DNA of 64,000 bases from Albirhodobacter sp048262715. GTDB taxonomy: Bacteria; Pseudomonadota; Alphaproteobacteria; Rhodobacterales; Rhodobacteraceae. The notes beneath the pieces were generated by a model. It did not search any database. It had not been told where the DNA came from and saw only the letters and a program-made list of their open reading frames with translations. Positions 7,777 through 16,420 of the stretch are shown piece after piece. The DNA is taken from NCBI GenBank assembly GCA_048262715.1, contig JBLXEV010000008.1:158537-222536 (forward strand), read 5' to 3'. The translations under genes and the position numbers were made by a program. Each line of letters starts with the position of its first letter. The stretch's first letter is position 1.

Positions 7777-8916
7777 ATGCCCGCATTGCACGGCGGCGGC
7801 GACGCCTATTTGCTCTATCATTCCATCGGCCACTATCCCGAAAAAGAGTCCGATCTTATCCAAGAACTCACGGCCTTCTCAAAGACTTGGGCGGCCTTCG
7901 ACGATGGGCAATGGGGCGAGGTTCTAACCAAACGCCAGCGGTTCATTGATCTTTGGGCCGAGCTTATTCGCGCGCCGAAAGGCTCTCTGACCACAGCTGA
8001 AAATGTCACTGCGGCGATGATGTCTTTGATCGGTGCGCTGCCGCCTGCGATGCTCAATGGCAAAAAGGTGCTCGTGGCAGAGGACGGCTTCCCGTCGATC
8101 CACTTCCTGTTGTCGGGTCTGGCCGAGCGTTACGGGTTTACCCTGCAAACCGTGCCACTGCGCCAAGGGGCGCATTGGGTGGAAGAAGACGATATGATTG
8201 CGGAATGGGATGAGGATGTGGCGCTTGCGCTGCTGACATGGATCAGCTCGACCACTTCTCACCGCAATGATTTGACACGGCTTGTGGCGCATGGCCGCGC
8301 GATGGGCAGCCTAATCGGCGTGGATATCACCCAAGGCGCGGGTCTGCTGCCCTATGATGTCACCGCGCCGCAGGTCGATTTCGTGATCTCCACCAGCCTC
8401 AAATGGCTCTGCGGGACGCCGGGCGCGGGCATTCTTTATGTCGCTGACGCGCTGATGCCGCTGTGTGAGCCAGATTTGCGCGGCTGGTTTTCTCAAGCCA
8501 ACCCGTTCTCATGGGCGCTGGATGCCTTTGCCTTCGCGCCCGATGCGCGGCGGTTCGACAATGGCACACCCTCGACGCTTTCAGCCATCGCGAGCCTGCC
8601 CGCGCTCGAATGGCGGATGCAGCAGGATGATGCGTCGTTCGTGGCGCATAATTTGGCACTGAGCACGCGTCTGCTTGAGGGGCTGGAGGCGATGGGCCTC
8701 ACGCTTGCCACCCCCCGCGAGCCTGAGCGCCGTGGCGGCAGTCTCATGGTCTCACTGCCCGAGAGCACGCCTGCGGCAGAGGTTGTCAATCAACTCCGCG
8801 CGCAGGGGATTTATATGGATTGTCGGGGCCAAACGTTGCGGATGTCACCCGGCCCGATCACGACAGAGGCGGGCGTCTTGCGCACCTTGGCCGCGCTGGA
8901 CGCGCTGCTCAAGTAA
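7777..8916 (+). CDS. Class V aminotransferase-fold PLP enzyme, kynureninase-like
   Basis: A 379-residue fold-type I PLP enzyme. Asp183 in GVDITQGAG should hold the pyridine nitrogen and Lys209 in ISTSLKWLCGTPGAG should form the Schiff base; RRFDNGTPS (~260) is the class V phosphate/substrate segment. The length and the GWFSQ segment after the lysine resemble kynureninase, which splits kynurenine to anthranilate and alanine, but cysteine desulfurase- or epimerase-like relatives cannot be excluded. It is the last gene of the amino-acid transporter operon. With the aminobenzoyl-CoA type operon 4 kb away, an anthranilate-producing step is attractive but unproven. Confidence 0.75.
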   Translation: MPALHGGGDAYLLYHSIGHYPEKESDLIQELTAFSKTWAAFDDGQWGEVLTKRQRFIDLWAELIRAPKGSLTTAENVTAAMMSLIGALPPAMLNGKKVLVAEDGFPSIHFLLSGLAERYGFTLQTVPLRQGAHWVEEDDMIAEWDEDVALALLTWISSTTSHRNDLTRLVAHGRAMGSLIGVDITQGAGLLPYDVTAPQVDFVISTSLKWLCGTPGAGILYVADALMPLCEPDLRGWFSQANPFSWALDAFAFAPDARRFDNGTPSTLSAIASLPALEWRMQQDDASFVAHNLALSTRLLEGLEAMGLTLATPREPERRGGSLMVSLPESTPAAEVVNQLRAQGIYMDCRGQTLRMSPGPITTEAGVLRTLAALDALLK

Positions 8917-8949
8917 ATGCGCACCCTTCTGCGTAGTCCCATCCCCGAG

Positions 8950-8989
8950 GCCCGTTGCTGAGAAGTTCTCTCGGCAATGGGCTGATTTT
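8950..8989. terminator. Rho-independent terminator between convergent genes
   Basis: A 14-bp stem with two G-U pairs (8950-8963 with 8969-8982) and a 5-base loop, followed by TGATTTTG. It lies between the stops of the PLP enzyme gene (8916) and the LysR gene (8992). Confidence 0.7.
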
Positions 8990-8991
8990 GC

Positions 8992-9903
8992 CTAGAGAAT
9001 GATGCCAGCCGCCTTCAATCTCTCGATCTCGCGGGCGACTACATCAGAGAACGCCCGCCCAACACCGCTGAGCGGGCGATCTTTTGGCACGAATTGCGCG
9101 ATTTCCCAACGGATCGTCGGGATCAGCGGGTGATCGGTGACCTTTGCGGGGTCTAGCAGAAGGCGCGCCACTGGATCCACAATCGCTATCCCCAGCCCTG
9201 CCTCGACCAGTCGCACAACCCCGTGCAGGGTGCGGGTTTCGGCAGTGATATTGCGCTCCACATTGATCGTCTGCATCAGGTTATCGACCCGCGTGCGCAG
9301 CGGGCTGCCCTGTGCCAGTTCCACAAAGGTCTCATGCCGCAGCCGGGGCAGGGGGATGTCATCGGGTGTGTTGAGCGGATGGGAAATCGGCAGGATGCAG
9401 CGCGCTTCACAGGTCGCCAATGTGGTGACATCCGCGCCGTAGGGATCCGCATCCAGCGTGATCCCCAGCGCCATATCGCAACTCCGATCACTGATCGCAT
9501 GTAGCAGCTCGCTCATCCCGACGTCCAGCAACCGCACGCTGACTTGCGGATGGGTGCGCTGGAACTCCCGCAGCACATCAATCAGGAATGTGTCGCAAAA
9601 AATTGGCTGCGCCGCGATCACCAATTGCCCGCGCTGGTTATTGGCGATGGCGGCGGCTTCCTCGTTCAGCGCGCGGATACTCGCAAGGCTGCGCGCGGCG
9701 GTGCGGTGGAATTGAAACGCTTCGGGTGTCGGCACCAGCCGATTGCGTTTGCGTAAAAAAAGGGCAAAGCCCAATTTTTTCTCAAGTCCCGCCAGCAAGC
9801 GACTGATCATCGGCTGGCTTAAACCGGTTTCTTCTGCGGCGCTTTGCATCCCGCCGAGGCGCATATAGGCGTCAAACGCCTCTAATTCGCGGATTTTTAG
9901 CAT
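8992..9903 (-). CDS. LysR family transcriptional regulator
   Basis: A 303-residue LysR protein. The N-terminal helix-turn-helix (AYMRLGGMQSAAEETGLSQP) is followed by a periplasmic-binding-protein-like effector domain starting near 90 (GQLVIAAQPIFCDTFL). The start at 9903 has GAGAGGGG just upstream; the longer frame carries unrelated residues. It is divergent from tctC (122-base gap) and is the likely regulator of the TctCBA-deacylase operon, responding to a carboxylate ligand. Confidence 0.88.
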   Translation of the reverse strand: MLKIRELEAFDAYMRLGGMQSAAEETGLSQPMISRLLAGLEKKLGFALFLRKRNRLVPTPEAFQFHRTAARSLASIRALNEEAAAIANNQRGQLVIAAQPIFCDTFLIDVLREFQRTHPQVSVRLLDVGMSELLHAISDRSCDMALGITLDADPYGADVTTLATCEARCILPISHPLNTPDDIPLPRLRHETFVELAQGSPLRTRVDNLMQTINVERNITAETRTLHGVVRLVEAGLGIAIVDPVARLLLDPAKVTDHPLIPTIRWEIAQFVPKDRPLSGVGRAFSDVVAREIERLKAAGIIL

Positions 9904-10025
9904 CTGGCCCCTCTCAGTATGCATTTTATGTATACTATGATCTTTTCTTGTAAAAAAGAGAATGCTGTGGATTTTGTTCCTCCAGATAAATTGATCGTAA
10001 GATCTCACCTCGGAGGGTCTCAATA

Positions 10026-11000
10026 ATGAAAAAATTCCTGTCCACTCTCGCTATGGCGGCAACTCTGTCGACTGGCGCAGCCTTTGCAGGCGACTACCCT
10101 GATCAAGCCATCACGCTGGTTGTTCCCTACGGTCCGGGCGGCGCGTCCGATCTGGCAGGCCGTGCGCTCTCGGAGGCCGCACGCCCTTATCTCGGCCAGC
10201 CGCTGACGGTTGTGAACAAGCCCGGCGCTGGCGGCATGAACGGCGCGCGCTCTGTCGCTGAGGGCGAGGCAGATGGCTACACTGTTTTGCTGGCTCGCGT
10301 TGGCATGGCGCTGACCCCTGCCGTCAATCCGCAAGGCTCCGTCGAATGGGATGCCTACACCTTCCTCGGCGCGCTCGAAGCTTCGCCGATGATCCTCGCG
10401 GTGAAGGGCGATTCCCCTTACAACTCCGTTGAAGAGCTGCTGACCGCGATCAAAGACAGCAATGGCGGCATGTCCTATGCGGCGTCCGGCGCGACCGCAA
10501 TCGACGGGTTCTCGACGCAAGCGCTTCTCTCAGATATCGATCTTGATCCGCTGACGGCTGCGACCCTCGTGCCCTATAAAGGCGGCGGTGAGCTGGCGAC
10601 GGCGCTTCTGGGCGGCCATGTCGATTTCCTCGCGATCTCTGCAGGCTCCCTGATCCCGCATATCAAGAGCGGTGACATGAAAGCGCTGATGGTCTTCGCT
10701 CCCGAGCGGATGACAGATCTCCCCGAAGTGCCGACCGCCGCTGAGCTAGGCTACAAACAAGCAGGTCAGGTTACAGGTTGGAGCGCGCTCTACGGCCCGA
10801 AAGATCTGCCCGCAGATGTTGTCGCGAAATGGGACGAAGTTCTGGCAAAAGTCGCCACGGATGAGACTTGGCTGACGCTGACCGAGCGCCGCGGCTCGAT
10901 CTCCACAGTTGGTAAGGTGGACATGCCCGCTTACGCGAAAGAGCAATACGAGCTGTTCCACGGGCTTGCGAAGAAATTCGGTTACCTCCCCGCCGAATAA
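10026..11000 (+). CDS. tctC: Tripartite tricarboxylate transporter substrate-binding protein (TctC/Bug family)
   Basis: A 324-residue periplasmic protein. A Sec signal (MKKFLSTLAMAATLSTGAAFA) is followed by YPDQAITLVVPYGPGGASD, the hallmark opening of Bug proteins whose backbone binds a carboxylate, and by NKPGAGG near 63. The ribosome site CGGAGGG precedes the ATG. It captures a carboxylated ligand and passes it to TctA/TctB encoded next. The family is very broad, so the ligand is unknown; the downstream ArgE-like deacylase suggests an N-acyl amino acid or similar compound. Confidence 0.92.
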   Translation: MKKFLSTLAMAATLSTGAAFAGDYPDQAITLVVPYGPGGASDLAGRALSEAARPYLGQPLTVVNKPGAGGMNGARSVAEGEADGYTVLLARVGMALTPAVNPQGSVEWDAYTFLGALEASPMILAVKGDSPYNSVEELLTAIKDSNGGMSYAASGATAIDGFSTQALLSDIDLDPLTAATLVPYKGGGELATALLGGHVDFLAISAGSLIPHIKSGDMKALMVFAPERMTDLPEVPTAAELGYKQAGQVTGWSALYGPKDLPADVVAKWDEVLAKVATDETWLTLTERRGSISTVGKVDMPAYAKEQYELFHGLAKKFGYLPAE

Positions 11001-11018
11001 TCCCGTTTTGACGCATAG

Positions 11019-11045
11019 CTGTGGCCCCGTGATGCGGGGCCACAG
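11019..11045 (+). terminator. Intra-operon hairpin after tctC
   Basis: A perfect 11-bp stem, CTGTGGCCCCG (11019-11029) with CGGGGCCACAG (11035-11045), and a TGATG loop, followed by GCTTT. It lies between the binding-protein gene and the low-abundance membrane subunits, so partial termination or mRNA stabilisation is likely. Confidence 0.65.
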
Positions 11046-11066
11046 GCTTTGATGAGGAGTTCCCTG

Positions 11067-11576
11067 ATGCAGACTTCCCTGTTCCGTGGCCCGCTGTTTC
11101 GGGGGCTAGCGATTTTGGCATTCTTCGCGGGTGTCGGGCTTGTGCTTGTGCCGATTTATGTGCCGCGCCCCGCGTTTATTCCGGGCTTCGCGCCGCCGCC
11201 CGATATGTGGCCGCGCACTGTGTCTATCATCGGTGCTGCGCTTGGCCTTTTGGCGGTATTCCTCGCGGCAACGGGGCGATCCGGCCCTGCGGAGACGCTT
11301 GAGACCGACGGTGCGCCGCTCAAAGCCCACCTGATGCGCTTTATCGGCGTTGTGGTGGGCTTTGCCGGCTTCCTGCTGCTGGTGCCCTATGCTGGCTTTC
11401 TCATCGCCTCGATGATGTTGATTGCCACGGCGATCTTGCTGACAGGGGAACGTGGCCACAGGCTTTGGGCTATCGGGCTCGCGGTGCTTGGTCCGCTGCT
11501 TTTGCTGAACTTTTTCCATTCCGCGCTCGGGACACAGTTCCCCGTTGGCGCGCTGGCCAAATCCTTTGGCTTTTGA
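11067..11576 (+). CDS. tctB: Tripartite tricarboxylate transporter small membrane subunit TctB
   Basis: A 169-residue protein with about four hydrophobic segments (for example LAILAFFAGVGLVLVPIYV and FIGVVVGFAGFLLLVPYAGF), the usual size and layout of TctB. The ATG at 11067 is preferred because GAGGAG lies at 11054-11059; in-frame TTG/ATG codons just upstream would swallow that ribosome site. It partners with TctA, which starts 12 bases after its stop. Confidence 0.87.
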   Translation: MQTSLFRGPLFRGLAILAFFAGVGLVLVPIYVPRPAFIPGFAPPPDMWPRTVSIIGAALGLLAVFLAATGRSGPAETLETDGAPLKAHLMRFIGVVVGFAGFLLLVPYAGFLIASMMLIATAILLTGERGHRLWAIGLAVLGPLLLLNFFHSALGTQFPVGALAKSFGF

Positions 11577-11588
11577 TCGGAGATCCTG

Positions 11589-13061
11589 ATGCTGCATGAT
11601 ATTCTTTTCGCGTTTCAGGCGGTTGCCACATGGCAGAACCTCCTGATCATGGTCGCAGGGATCTGGGGCGGCGTGATCGTCGGCGCGATTCCGGGGATGA
11701 CGGGCACGATGGCGGTGACGCTGGCGCTGCCATTTACGTTCTACATGGCCCCGGTGCCCTCGATCCTGCTGCTCGTAGCGCTCTACAAAGGGTCTACCTA
11801 TGGCGGCTCCGTCTCCGCGATCCTGATCAAGACACCGGGCACAGCTTCGGCGGCTTGCACTGCGCTGGATGGCTATCCGCTCGCCCAGCAGGGTAAGGCG
11901 GGCAAGGCGCTCAATATGGCGCTCTATTCATCGGTTATCGGCGATTTCATCTCCAATCTTTCGCTGATCTTCCTTGCCGCCCCGCTCGCGATCCTCGCGC
12001 TGAAAGTCGGCCCGCCCGAGTATTTCATGCTCATGGTCTTCGCGCTGATGACGGTGGCGGGGGTGTCGGGCAACTCCTTGCTGTTGGGCGCGGTCTCCGC
12101 CGCATTGGGGCTTTTGCTCGCGACGGTGGGCGAGGATATGTATGGCTCGTTCCGCTTTGCCTTCACCAATGACATGCAGGCGGGGCTGTCGGTTGCACCG
12201 GTGCTGATCGGGCTGTTCGCACTGCCCGAACTGATCAAACTGATCGTGTTCCGCGCCGCGCGCAAAGACGAGGCGGCGAAGCTGGGCGATCAGAATGTGA
12301 CGCGCGCTGAATTCATGGGCTCGCTGAAATCCATCCTGCGCGGCTCGTCGATCGGTGTGGTTTTGGGTGCGATTCCGGGCATCGGGCCATCGGCTGCGGC
12401 GTTCTTCTCCTACGGCGAGGCGCAACGCACCTCGAAGAACAGCGCGAACTTCGGCAAGGGCGAGCTGGAAGGCATTGCCGCATCTGAATCCGCGAATAAC
12501 GGCGCTTGCGGGGCGACAATGATCCCGCTTCTGGCGCTCGGCGTGCCGGGAGATGTGATCACGGGCGTGATGCTCGGGGCCTTCATGATCCAAGGGCTGA
12601 CACCCGGGCCGCTACTGTTCCAGACCAATATCCACGAGGTCTATATGCTGTTTATCGGCATGTTGATGTCGTCGGTGCTGCTGTTTGGGGCGGGCAAACT
12701 GACGATGCGGATGTTCTCCCATGTGGCGCATATCCCGCAGACGCTGCTGACGCCGGGGGTGCTCTTGCTGTGCCTGTTCGGGATCTACTCGATCTCGTCG
12801 AGCATGTTTGATGTCGCGATTTTGCTGATCATGGGCGTTGTTGGCTTCGGTATGTTCTTGTTGAACATCCCCGCCGCGCCCTTCCTGATCGCCTTCATCC
12901 TTGGGCCGATGATCGAGGAAAACCTGCGCCGCGCCCTCGCGATTTCGCGCGGCGATCCTGCAGTGCTGCTGTCCTCGCCGATCACATGGATCTTCGCAGT
13001 GCTGATCGTCTTTGTCGTCGGGCTGACGGTCCGGCGTGAATACCGAAAATTTAAGACCTGA
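11589..13061 (+). CDS. tctA: Tripartite tricarboxylate transporter large permease TctA
   Basis: A 490-residue inner-membrane protein of about 11-12 segments. It contains the TctA pore motifs VGAIPGMTGTMAVTLALPF near 30 and the repeat VLGAIPGIGPSAAAFFSY near 260. It moves the ligand delivered by TctC, driven by an ion gradient. The order C-B-A with short gaps is standard. A GGAG ribosome site precedes the ATG. Confidence 0.95.
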   Translation: MLHDILFAFQAVATWQNLLIMVAGIWGGVIVGAIPGMTGTMAVTLALPFTFYMAPVPSILLLVALYKGSTYGGSVSAILIKTPGTASAACTALDGYPLAQQGKAGKALNMALYSSVIGDFISNLSLIFLAAPLAILALKVGPPEYFMLMVFALMTVAGVSGNSLLLGAVSAALGLLLATVGEDMYGSFRFAFTNDMQAGLSVAPVLIGLFALPELIKLIVFRAARKDEAAKLGDQNVTRAEFMGSLKSILRGSSIGVVLGAIPGIGPSAAAFFSYGEAQRTSKNSANFGKGELEGIAASESANNGACGATMIPLLALGVPGDVITGVMLGAFMIQGLTPGPLLFQTNIHEVYMLFIGMLMSSVLLFGAGKLTMRMFSHVAHIPQTLLTPGVLLLCLFGIYSISSSMFDVAILLIMGVVGFGMFLLNIPAAPFLIAFILGPMIEENLRRALAISRGDPAVLLSSPITWIFAVLIVFVVGLTVRREYRKFKT

Positions 13062-13074
13062 AAGGCCTAAGACT

Positions 13075-14307
13075 ATGAGCCTCAAGACCCAATCCCCCGA
13101 AATGTCGAAGGTGACAAAGACTGATGCCACAGCATCCCATCCCGCGATGGCGAATGCCAAGGCGCATTTGGGGGCGTTGATCGGCTTTGATACGGTCTCG
13201 CACCGCTCAAACCGTGACTTGATTGATCACATGGCGGCGCATGTCCAAGCGCTCGGCGCAGAAGTCACGCTTTTGCCCGATGCGACGGGCGAGAAGGTCA
13301 ATCTCGTCGCGCGCTTCGGGCCTGCGGATGTGGCGGGGGTTGTGCTCTCTGGGCATACCGATGTGGTGCCCGCCTTGGAGGAGACATGGGTGACGCCCCC
13401 TTTCGCGATGGACGAGCGCGATGGCCGGCTTTACGGGCGCGGGGCCTGCGATATGAAGGGCTTTGCGGCCTGCGTGATGGCGCTGGTCGAACGGATGGAT
13501 GTGGCGGCCCTGCGCCGTCCGCTCTATCTGTGTTTCTCCTATGATGAGGAGGTCGGCTGCCTCGGCGCGCCTGCAATCGCGGAACATCTGGGGGCGCTTG
13601 ATGTGCCGCCGGAACTCGCGATCATCGGTGAGCCGTCGAATATGCAACTGGTCACAGGGCAAAAGGGCAAAATCGCGATGCGCGCCCATGTGGCGGGCAC
13701 CTCGGGCCATTCGTCCTTCGCGCCCGATCACGTGAATGCCGTCGAATTTGCGGGCCGTGCCATCAGCCTGATCTCTGATCGCGCGCTGCGCTATGGGCAG
13801 GAAGGCCCGTTCGATGCCGAGTTCACCGTGCCGCATGCGACGATGCTCACCACGATGATCTCGGGCGGCGTGGCGACCAATGTCACCCCCGATACCTGTA
13901 GCTTCACCTTCGAGCTGCGCTCCATCAGCGGGATGGACCCCGAGCGGGATATGGCGGCGCTGATTGCCGAGGTGGAGGCAGAGGTTGGCGCGCAAATGCG
14001 GGCAAAATCCCCCGCAAGCGGGATCACCTTTGAACGCATCTTTGCCTACCCACCGATGGGCGAGGCGCGCGGCACACGCGGTTATGAGCGCTATGCCCAT
14101 TTGATGCCTGTTTGGGGCGGTAAAGTCTCTTACGGCTCGGAAGGGGGTGTTTTCGAGACCCTTGGGAAGATTCCGTCGGTGATCGTCGGGCCGGGGTCGA
14201 TTGAGCAAGCGCATAAGCCCAACGAGTTTGTCGAGCTGAGCCAGATCGACGCATGCCTGCGCTTCCTCGATGCGCTGGCCGCAGATCTCTCAAAACCGCA
14301 AGATTGA
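13075..14307 (+). CDS. argE: Acetylornithine deacetylase-like M20 family amidohydrolase (ArgE type)
   Basis: A 410-residue zinc hydrolase. Metal-binding GHTDVVPA and YGRGACDMKGF, the catalytic glutamate in YDEEVGCLGAPA, and EPSNM define the catalytic domain; the dimerisation domain begins near KGKIAMRAHVAGTSGHSS. The ATG at 13075 follows AAAGG at 13061-13065; a GTG at 13036 would overlap tctA and lacks a ribosome site. It is the last gene of the Tct operon. It could serve arginine synthesis, but the setting favours deacylation of an imported N-acyl amino acid. The ArgE name is by family resemblance. Confidence 0.85.
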   Translation: MSLKTQSPEMSKVTKTDATASHPAMANAKAHLGALIGFDTVSHRSNRDLIDHMAAHVQALGAEVTLLPDATGEKVNLVARFGPADVAGVVLSGHTDVVPALEETWVTPPFAMDERDGRLYGRGACDMKGFAACVMALVERMDVAALRRPLYLCFSYDEEVGCLGAPAIAEHLGALDVPPELAIIGEPSNMQLVTGQKGKIAMRAHVAGTSGHSSFAPDHVNAVEFAGRAISLISDRALRYGQEGPFDAEFTVPHATMLTTMISGGVATNVTPDTCSFTFELRSISGMDPERDMAALIAEVEAEVGAQMRAKSPASGITFERIFAYPPMGEARGTRGYERYAHLMPVWGGKVSYGSEGGVFETLGKIPSVIVGPGSIEQAHKPNEFVELSQIDACLRFLDALAADLSKPQD

Positions 14308-14312
14308 GAGTG

Positions 14313-14340
14313 TCAGGCGGGGGTAATCGGCCCCGCCTGA
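14313..14340. terminator. Terminator between convergent genes
   Basis: TCAGGCGGGG (14313-14322) pairs with CCCCGCCTGA (14331-14340) over 8 bases, followed by TCCCACTTTT. It lies just after the deacylase stop and ahead of the convergent SDR stop at 14390. Confidence 0.72.
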
Positions 14341-14389
14341 TCCCACTTTTCCGTCACACATGCCTTTCGGTCACACGTGCGGCGAAGGC

Positions 14390-15175
14390 TCACACATTGG
14401 CGATATAGCCACCGTCGATGCGGATCATTGACCCTGTGACGTAGCTCGCGCGGGTTGAGGCGAGGAAGGCCACCACATCGGCATATTCCTGCGGGTCACC
14501 GTAACGCCCTGCGGGGATCGCGCGCAGGCTCTCGGCCTCAACCTGTGAAATCTCACGGCCTTCCCGCTCCGCCTTCTTGGCATCCAAAAACGCAATGCGC
14601 GGGGTGGCGATCCGTCCGGGCAGCACGATATTTGATGTCACCCCGTCTTTCGCGACCTCCGCAGCTAGGGTCTTGGACCAGCCGACCAGCGCACTGCGCA
14701 GCGCATTGGAAAGACCCAGATTGGGGATCGGCGCGATCACACCGGAGGTTGCCGAGGTGATGATCCGCCCCCAGCCCTTCTCCCGCATCTTTGGCAGAAC
14801 ACGGTCGGTGATGCTGATTACGCTGAGGATCATCGCGTTGAAGTGTTGTTCCCAAAGGGCCGCTGATTGGCCCGCAACCGGGCTAGGCGGCGGCCCGCCG
14901 GTGAGCGAGACGAGCACGTCGATTTGCCCGAGGCGTGTCTCAATCTCAGAGATCCGATCCTCAATCACCCCGAGATCAGCGAGATCCCACCCCAGCGCGA
15001 TTGCCGTGCCGCCAGTAGCCTCGATTGCTGCCGCATTGGTTTGCGCGGCGGGCGCGTTGATATCGGCCAAAGCCACCCGCGCGCCTTCGGCAGCCAACGT
15101 TCGGGCAATTGCCCCACCGAGCCCGCCGCCCGCACCCAGCACTAGGGCTGTCTTTCCGGTCAATCCCAGATCCAT
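14390..15175 (-). CDS. Divergent SDR-like protein lacking the YxxxK catalytic pair
   Basis: A 261-residue Rossmann protein. The cofactor loop GAGGGLGG (14-21) and the ARVALADIN strand are intact. Where classical SDRs have YxxxK, the sequence reads LSNALRSALVGW, putting Ser156 and Arg160 at the Tyr and Lys positions. The C-terminal VTGSMIRIDGGYIANV is typical. This matches a known subgroup (BKR-like SDR-like) with imperfect catalytic tetrads. It may have altered chemistry or only bind cofactor/ligand. It is divergent from the TAXI transporter operon, which may supply its substrate; function unknown. Confidence 0.85.
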   Translation of the reverse strand: MDLGLTGKTALVLGAGGGLGGAIARTLAAEGARVALADINAPAAQTNAAAIEATGGTAIALGWDLADLGVIEDRISEIETRLGQIDVLVSLTGGPPPSPVAGQSAALWEQHFNAMILSVISITDRVLPKMREKGWGRIITSATSGVIAPIPNLGLSNALRSALVGWSKTLAAEVAKDGVTSNIVLPGRIATPRIAFLDAKKAEREGREISQVEAESLRAIPAGRYGDPQEYADVVAFLASTRASYVTGSMIRIDGGYIANV

Positions 15176-15431
15176 TGTTTCTCTCCCTCACTCTGCTTTG
15201 GTCCAATGTGGCGCATGGGGCGCAACTGTCCAGTGGTGTCTCCCTTTAGGAAAACCGAGCCACCCCGCGCGCGCCGCTGCGGGGCAGGGCGGCGGCGGCG
15301 ATCTGCCAGCGCCGTGGCGGAGCTCTGCCAGATTTCTGCGCAGAACCGCACAAAATTGGTTGATCGGCGGGGCAATTTGCGGCCCCCTACAGGTGACCCG
15401 CGGGAGGCGGGGTAATTTTTGGGAGGATAGG
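15176..15431. promoter_or_regulatory. Divergent control region upstream of the TAXI operon
   Basis: About 256 bases without a gene. They hold a perfect 12-bp palindrome TTCTGCGCAGAA (15334-15345), two CTCTGCCAG/TCTGCCAG direct repeats close by, and one weak GG-N10-GC arrangement at 15209-15224 (TGGCGC...GCGCA). These could be activator sites and a sigma-54-like promoter for the DctD-type regulator encoded downstream, but the match to TGGCAC-N5-TTGC is imperfect. The TAXI ribosome site GGGAGGA is at 15421. Confidence 0.3.
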
Positions 15432-16391
15432 ATGTTCCACAACATCAAGCTCGGCGCGTTGTTCGCCGGCGCACTTGCCGTTTCCAGTGTCGCTTCGGCA
15501 CCTGCTGCGAAGGCCAGCGAATTCATCAACATTCTGACGGGCGGGACTTCGGGCGTGTATTACCCGCTCGGCGTGGCGCTTTCGGATCTCTACGCGAAGG
15601 GGATTGAGGGCGCGCGCACGCAGGTGCAATCGACGAAAGCTTCTGTCGAGAACCTCAACCTGCTGCAACAGGGCAAGGGCGAGCTGGCCTTTGCGCTCGG
15701 GGATTCCGTGAAATACGCATGGGAAGGCAATGCGGATGCGGGCTTCAAAGCGCCGCTGACCAAACTGCGCGCAATTGCGGCGATCTATCCGAACTATGTG
15801 CAAATCGCCGCTCTGGGTGAGACCGGCGCAACAACGGTTGCTGATCTGAAGGGCAAGAGCCTCTCGGTGGGGGCCGCAAAATCAGGGACCGAGTTGAACG
15901 CACGGGCGATTTTTGATGCCACGGGTATGACATATGACGATCTGGGCAAGCTGGAATACCTGCCCTTCTCTGAATCGGTCGAACTGATGAAGAACCGCCA
16001 GTTGGATGCAACGCTGCAATCGTCGGGCCTTGGCAATGCGGCGCTGAAGGATCTCTCCTCCTCGCAAGCGATCACCTTCCTCTCGATCCCGAAAGAGACC
16101 GCAGAGGCGCTTGGTTCTCCCTATATCGCGGGGGTGATTCCGGCGGGCACCTATGTCGGCCAAGAGGCTGATGTGCCCACGGTGGCTGTGGTCAACTTCC
16201 TCGTGACGCATGAGGATGTCTCGGACGAGACCGCTTACCAGATGACCAAGCTGATGTTCGAGCATCTTGATACGCTGAAAGCGGCGCATTCGGCGGCGGC
16301 GGGTATCACTTTGGAAGATGCCGTCAAAGGCTCGCCGATCCCGCTGCATCCTGGGGCAGAGCGCTATTACAAAGAGCAAGGCCTCCTGTAA
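15432..16391 (+). CDS. TRAP transporter TAXI-family solute-binding protein
   Basis: A 319-residue periplasmic protein. A Sec signal (MFHNIKLGALFAGALAVSSV...) is followed by INILTGGTSGVYYPLG, the TAXI signature, and SVGAAKSGTELNARAI near 150. The ATG at 15432 follows GGGAGGA; a much longer open frame upstream is not coding-like and lacks the signal at its start. It presents a carboxylated ligand to the fused permease encoded next. Ligands of TAXI proteins are mostly unknown, glutamate or C4-dicarboxylates in a few cases. Confidence 0.93.
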   Translation: MFHNIKLGALFAGALAVSSVASAPAAKASEFINILTGGTSGVYYPLGVALSDLYAKGIEGARTQVQSTKASVENLNLLQQGKGELAFALGDSVKYAWEGNADAGFKAPLTKLRAIAAIYPNYVQIAALGETGATTVADLKGKSLSVGAAKSGTELNARAIFDATGMTYDDLGKLEYLPFSESVELMKNRQLDATLQSSGLGNAALKDLSSSQAITFLSIPKETAEALGSPYIAGVIPAGTYVGQEADVPTVAVVNFLVTHEDVSDETAYQMTKLMFEHLDTLKAAHSAAAGITLEDAVKGSPIPLHPGAERYYKEQGLL

Positions 16392-16420
16392 GCGTTCCGC
16401 GTTCCACACTGGCGCTTTTG

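Noticed and set aside
15209..15224. A sigma-54 promoter for the TAXI operon (TGGCGC-N5-GCGCA)
   Set aside because: The spacing fits but the -12 part does not (GCGC for TTGC) and GC-rich DNA gives such matches by chance; kept only as a weak note in the control region.
14577..15431. A long N-terminal extension of the TAXI binding protein
   Set aside because: It overlaps the SDR on the other strand, has no family character, and the signal peptide with a ribosome site begins at 15432.
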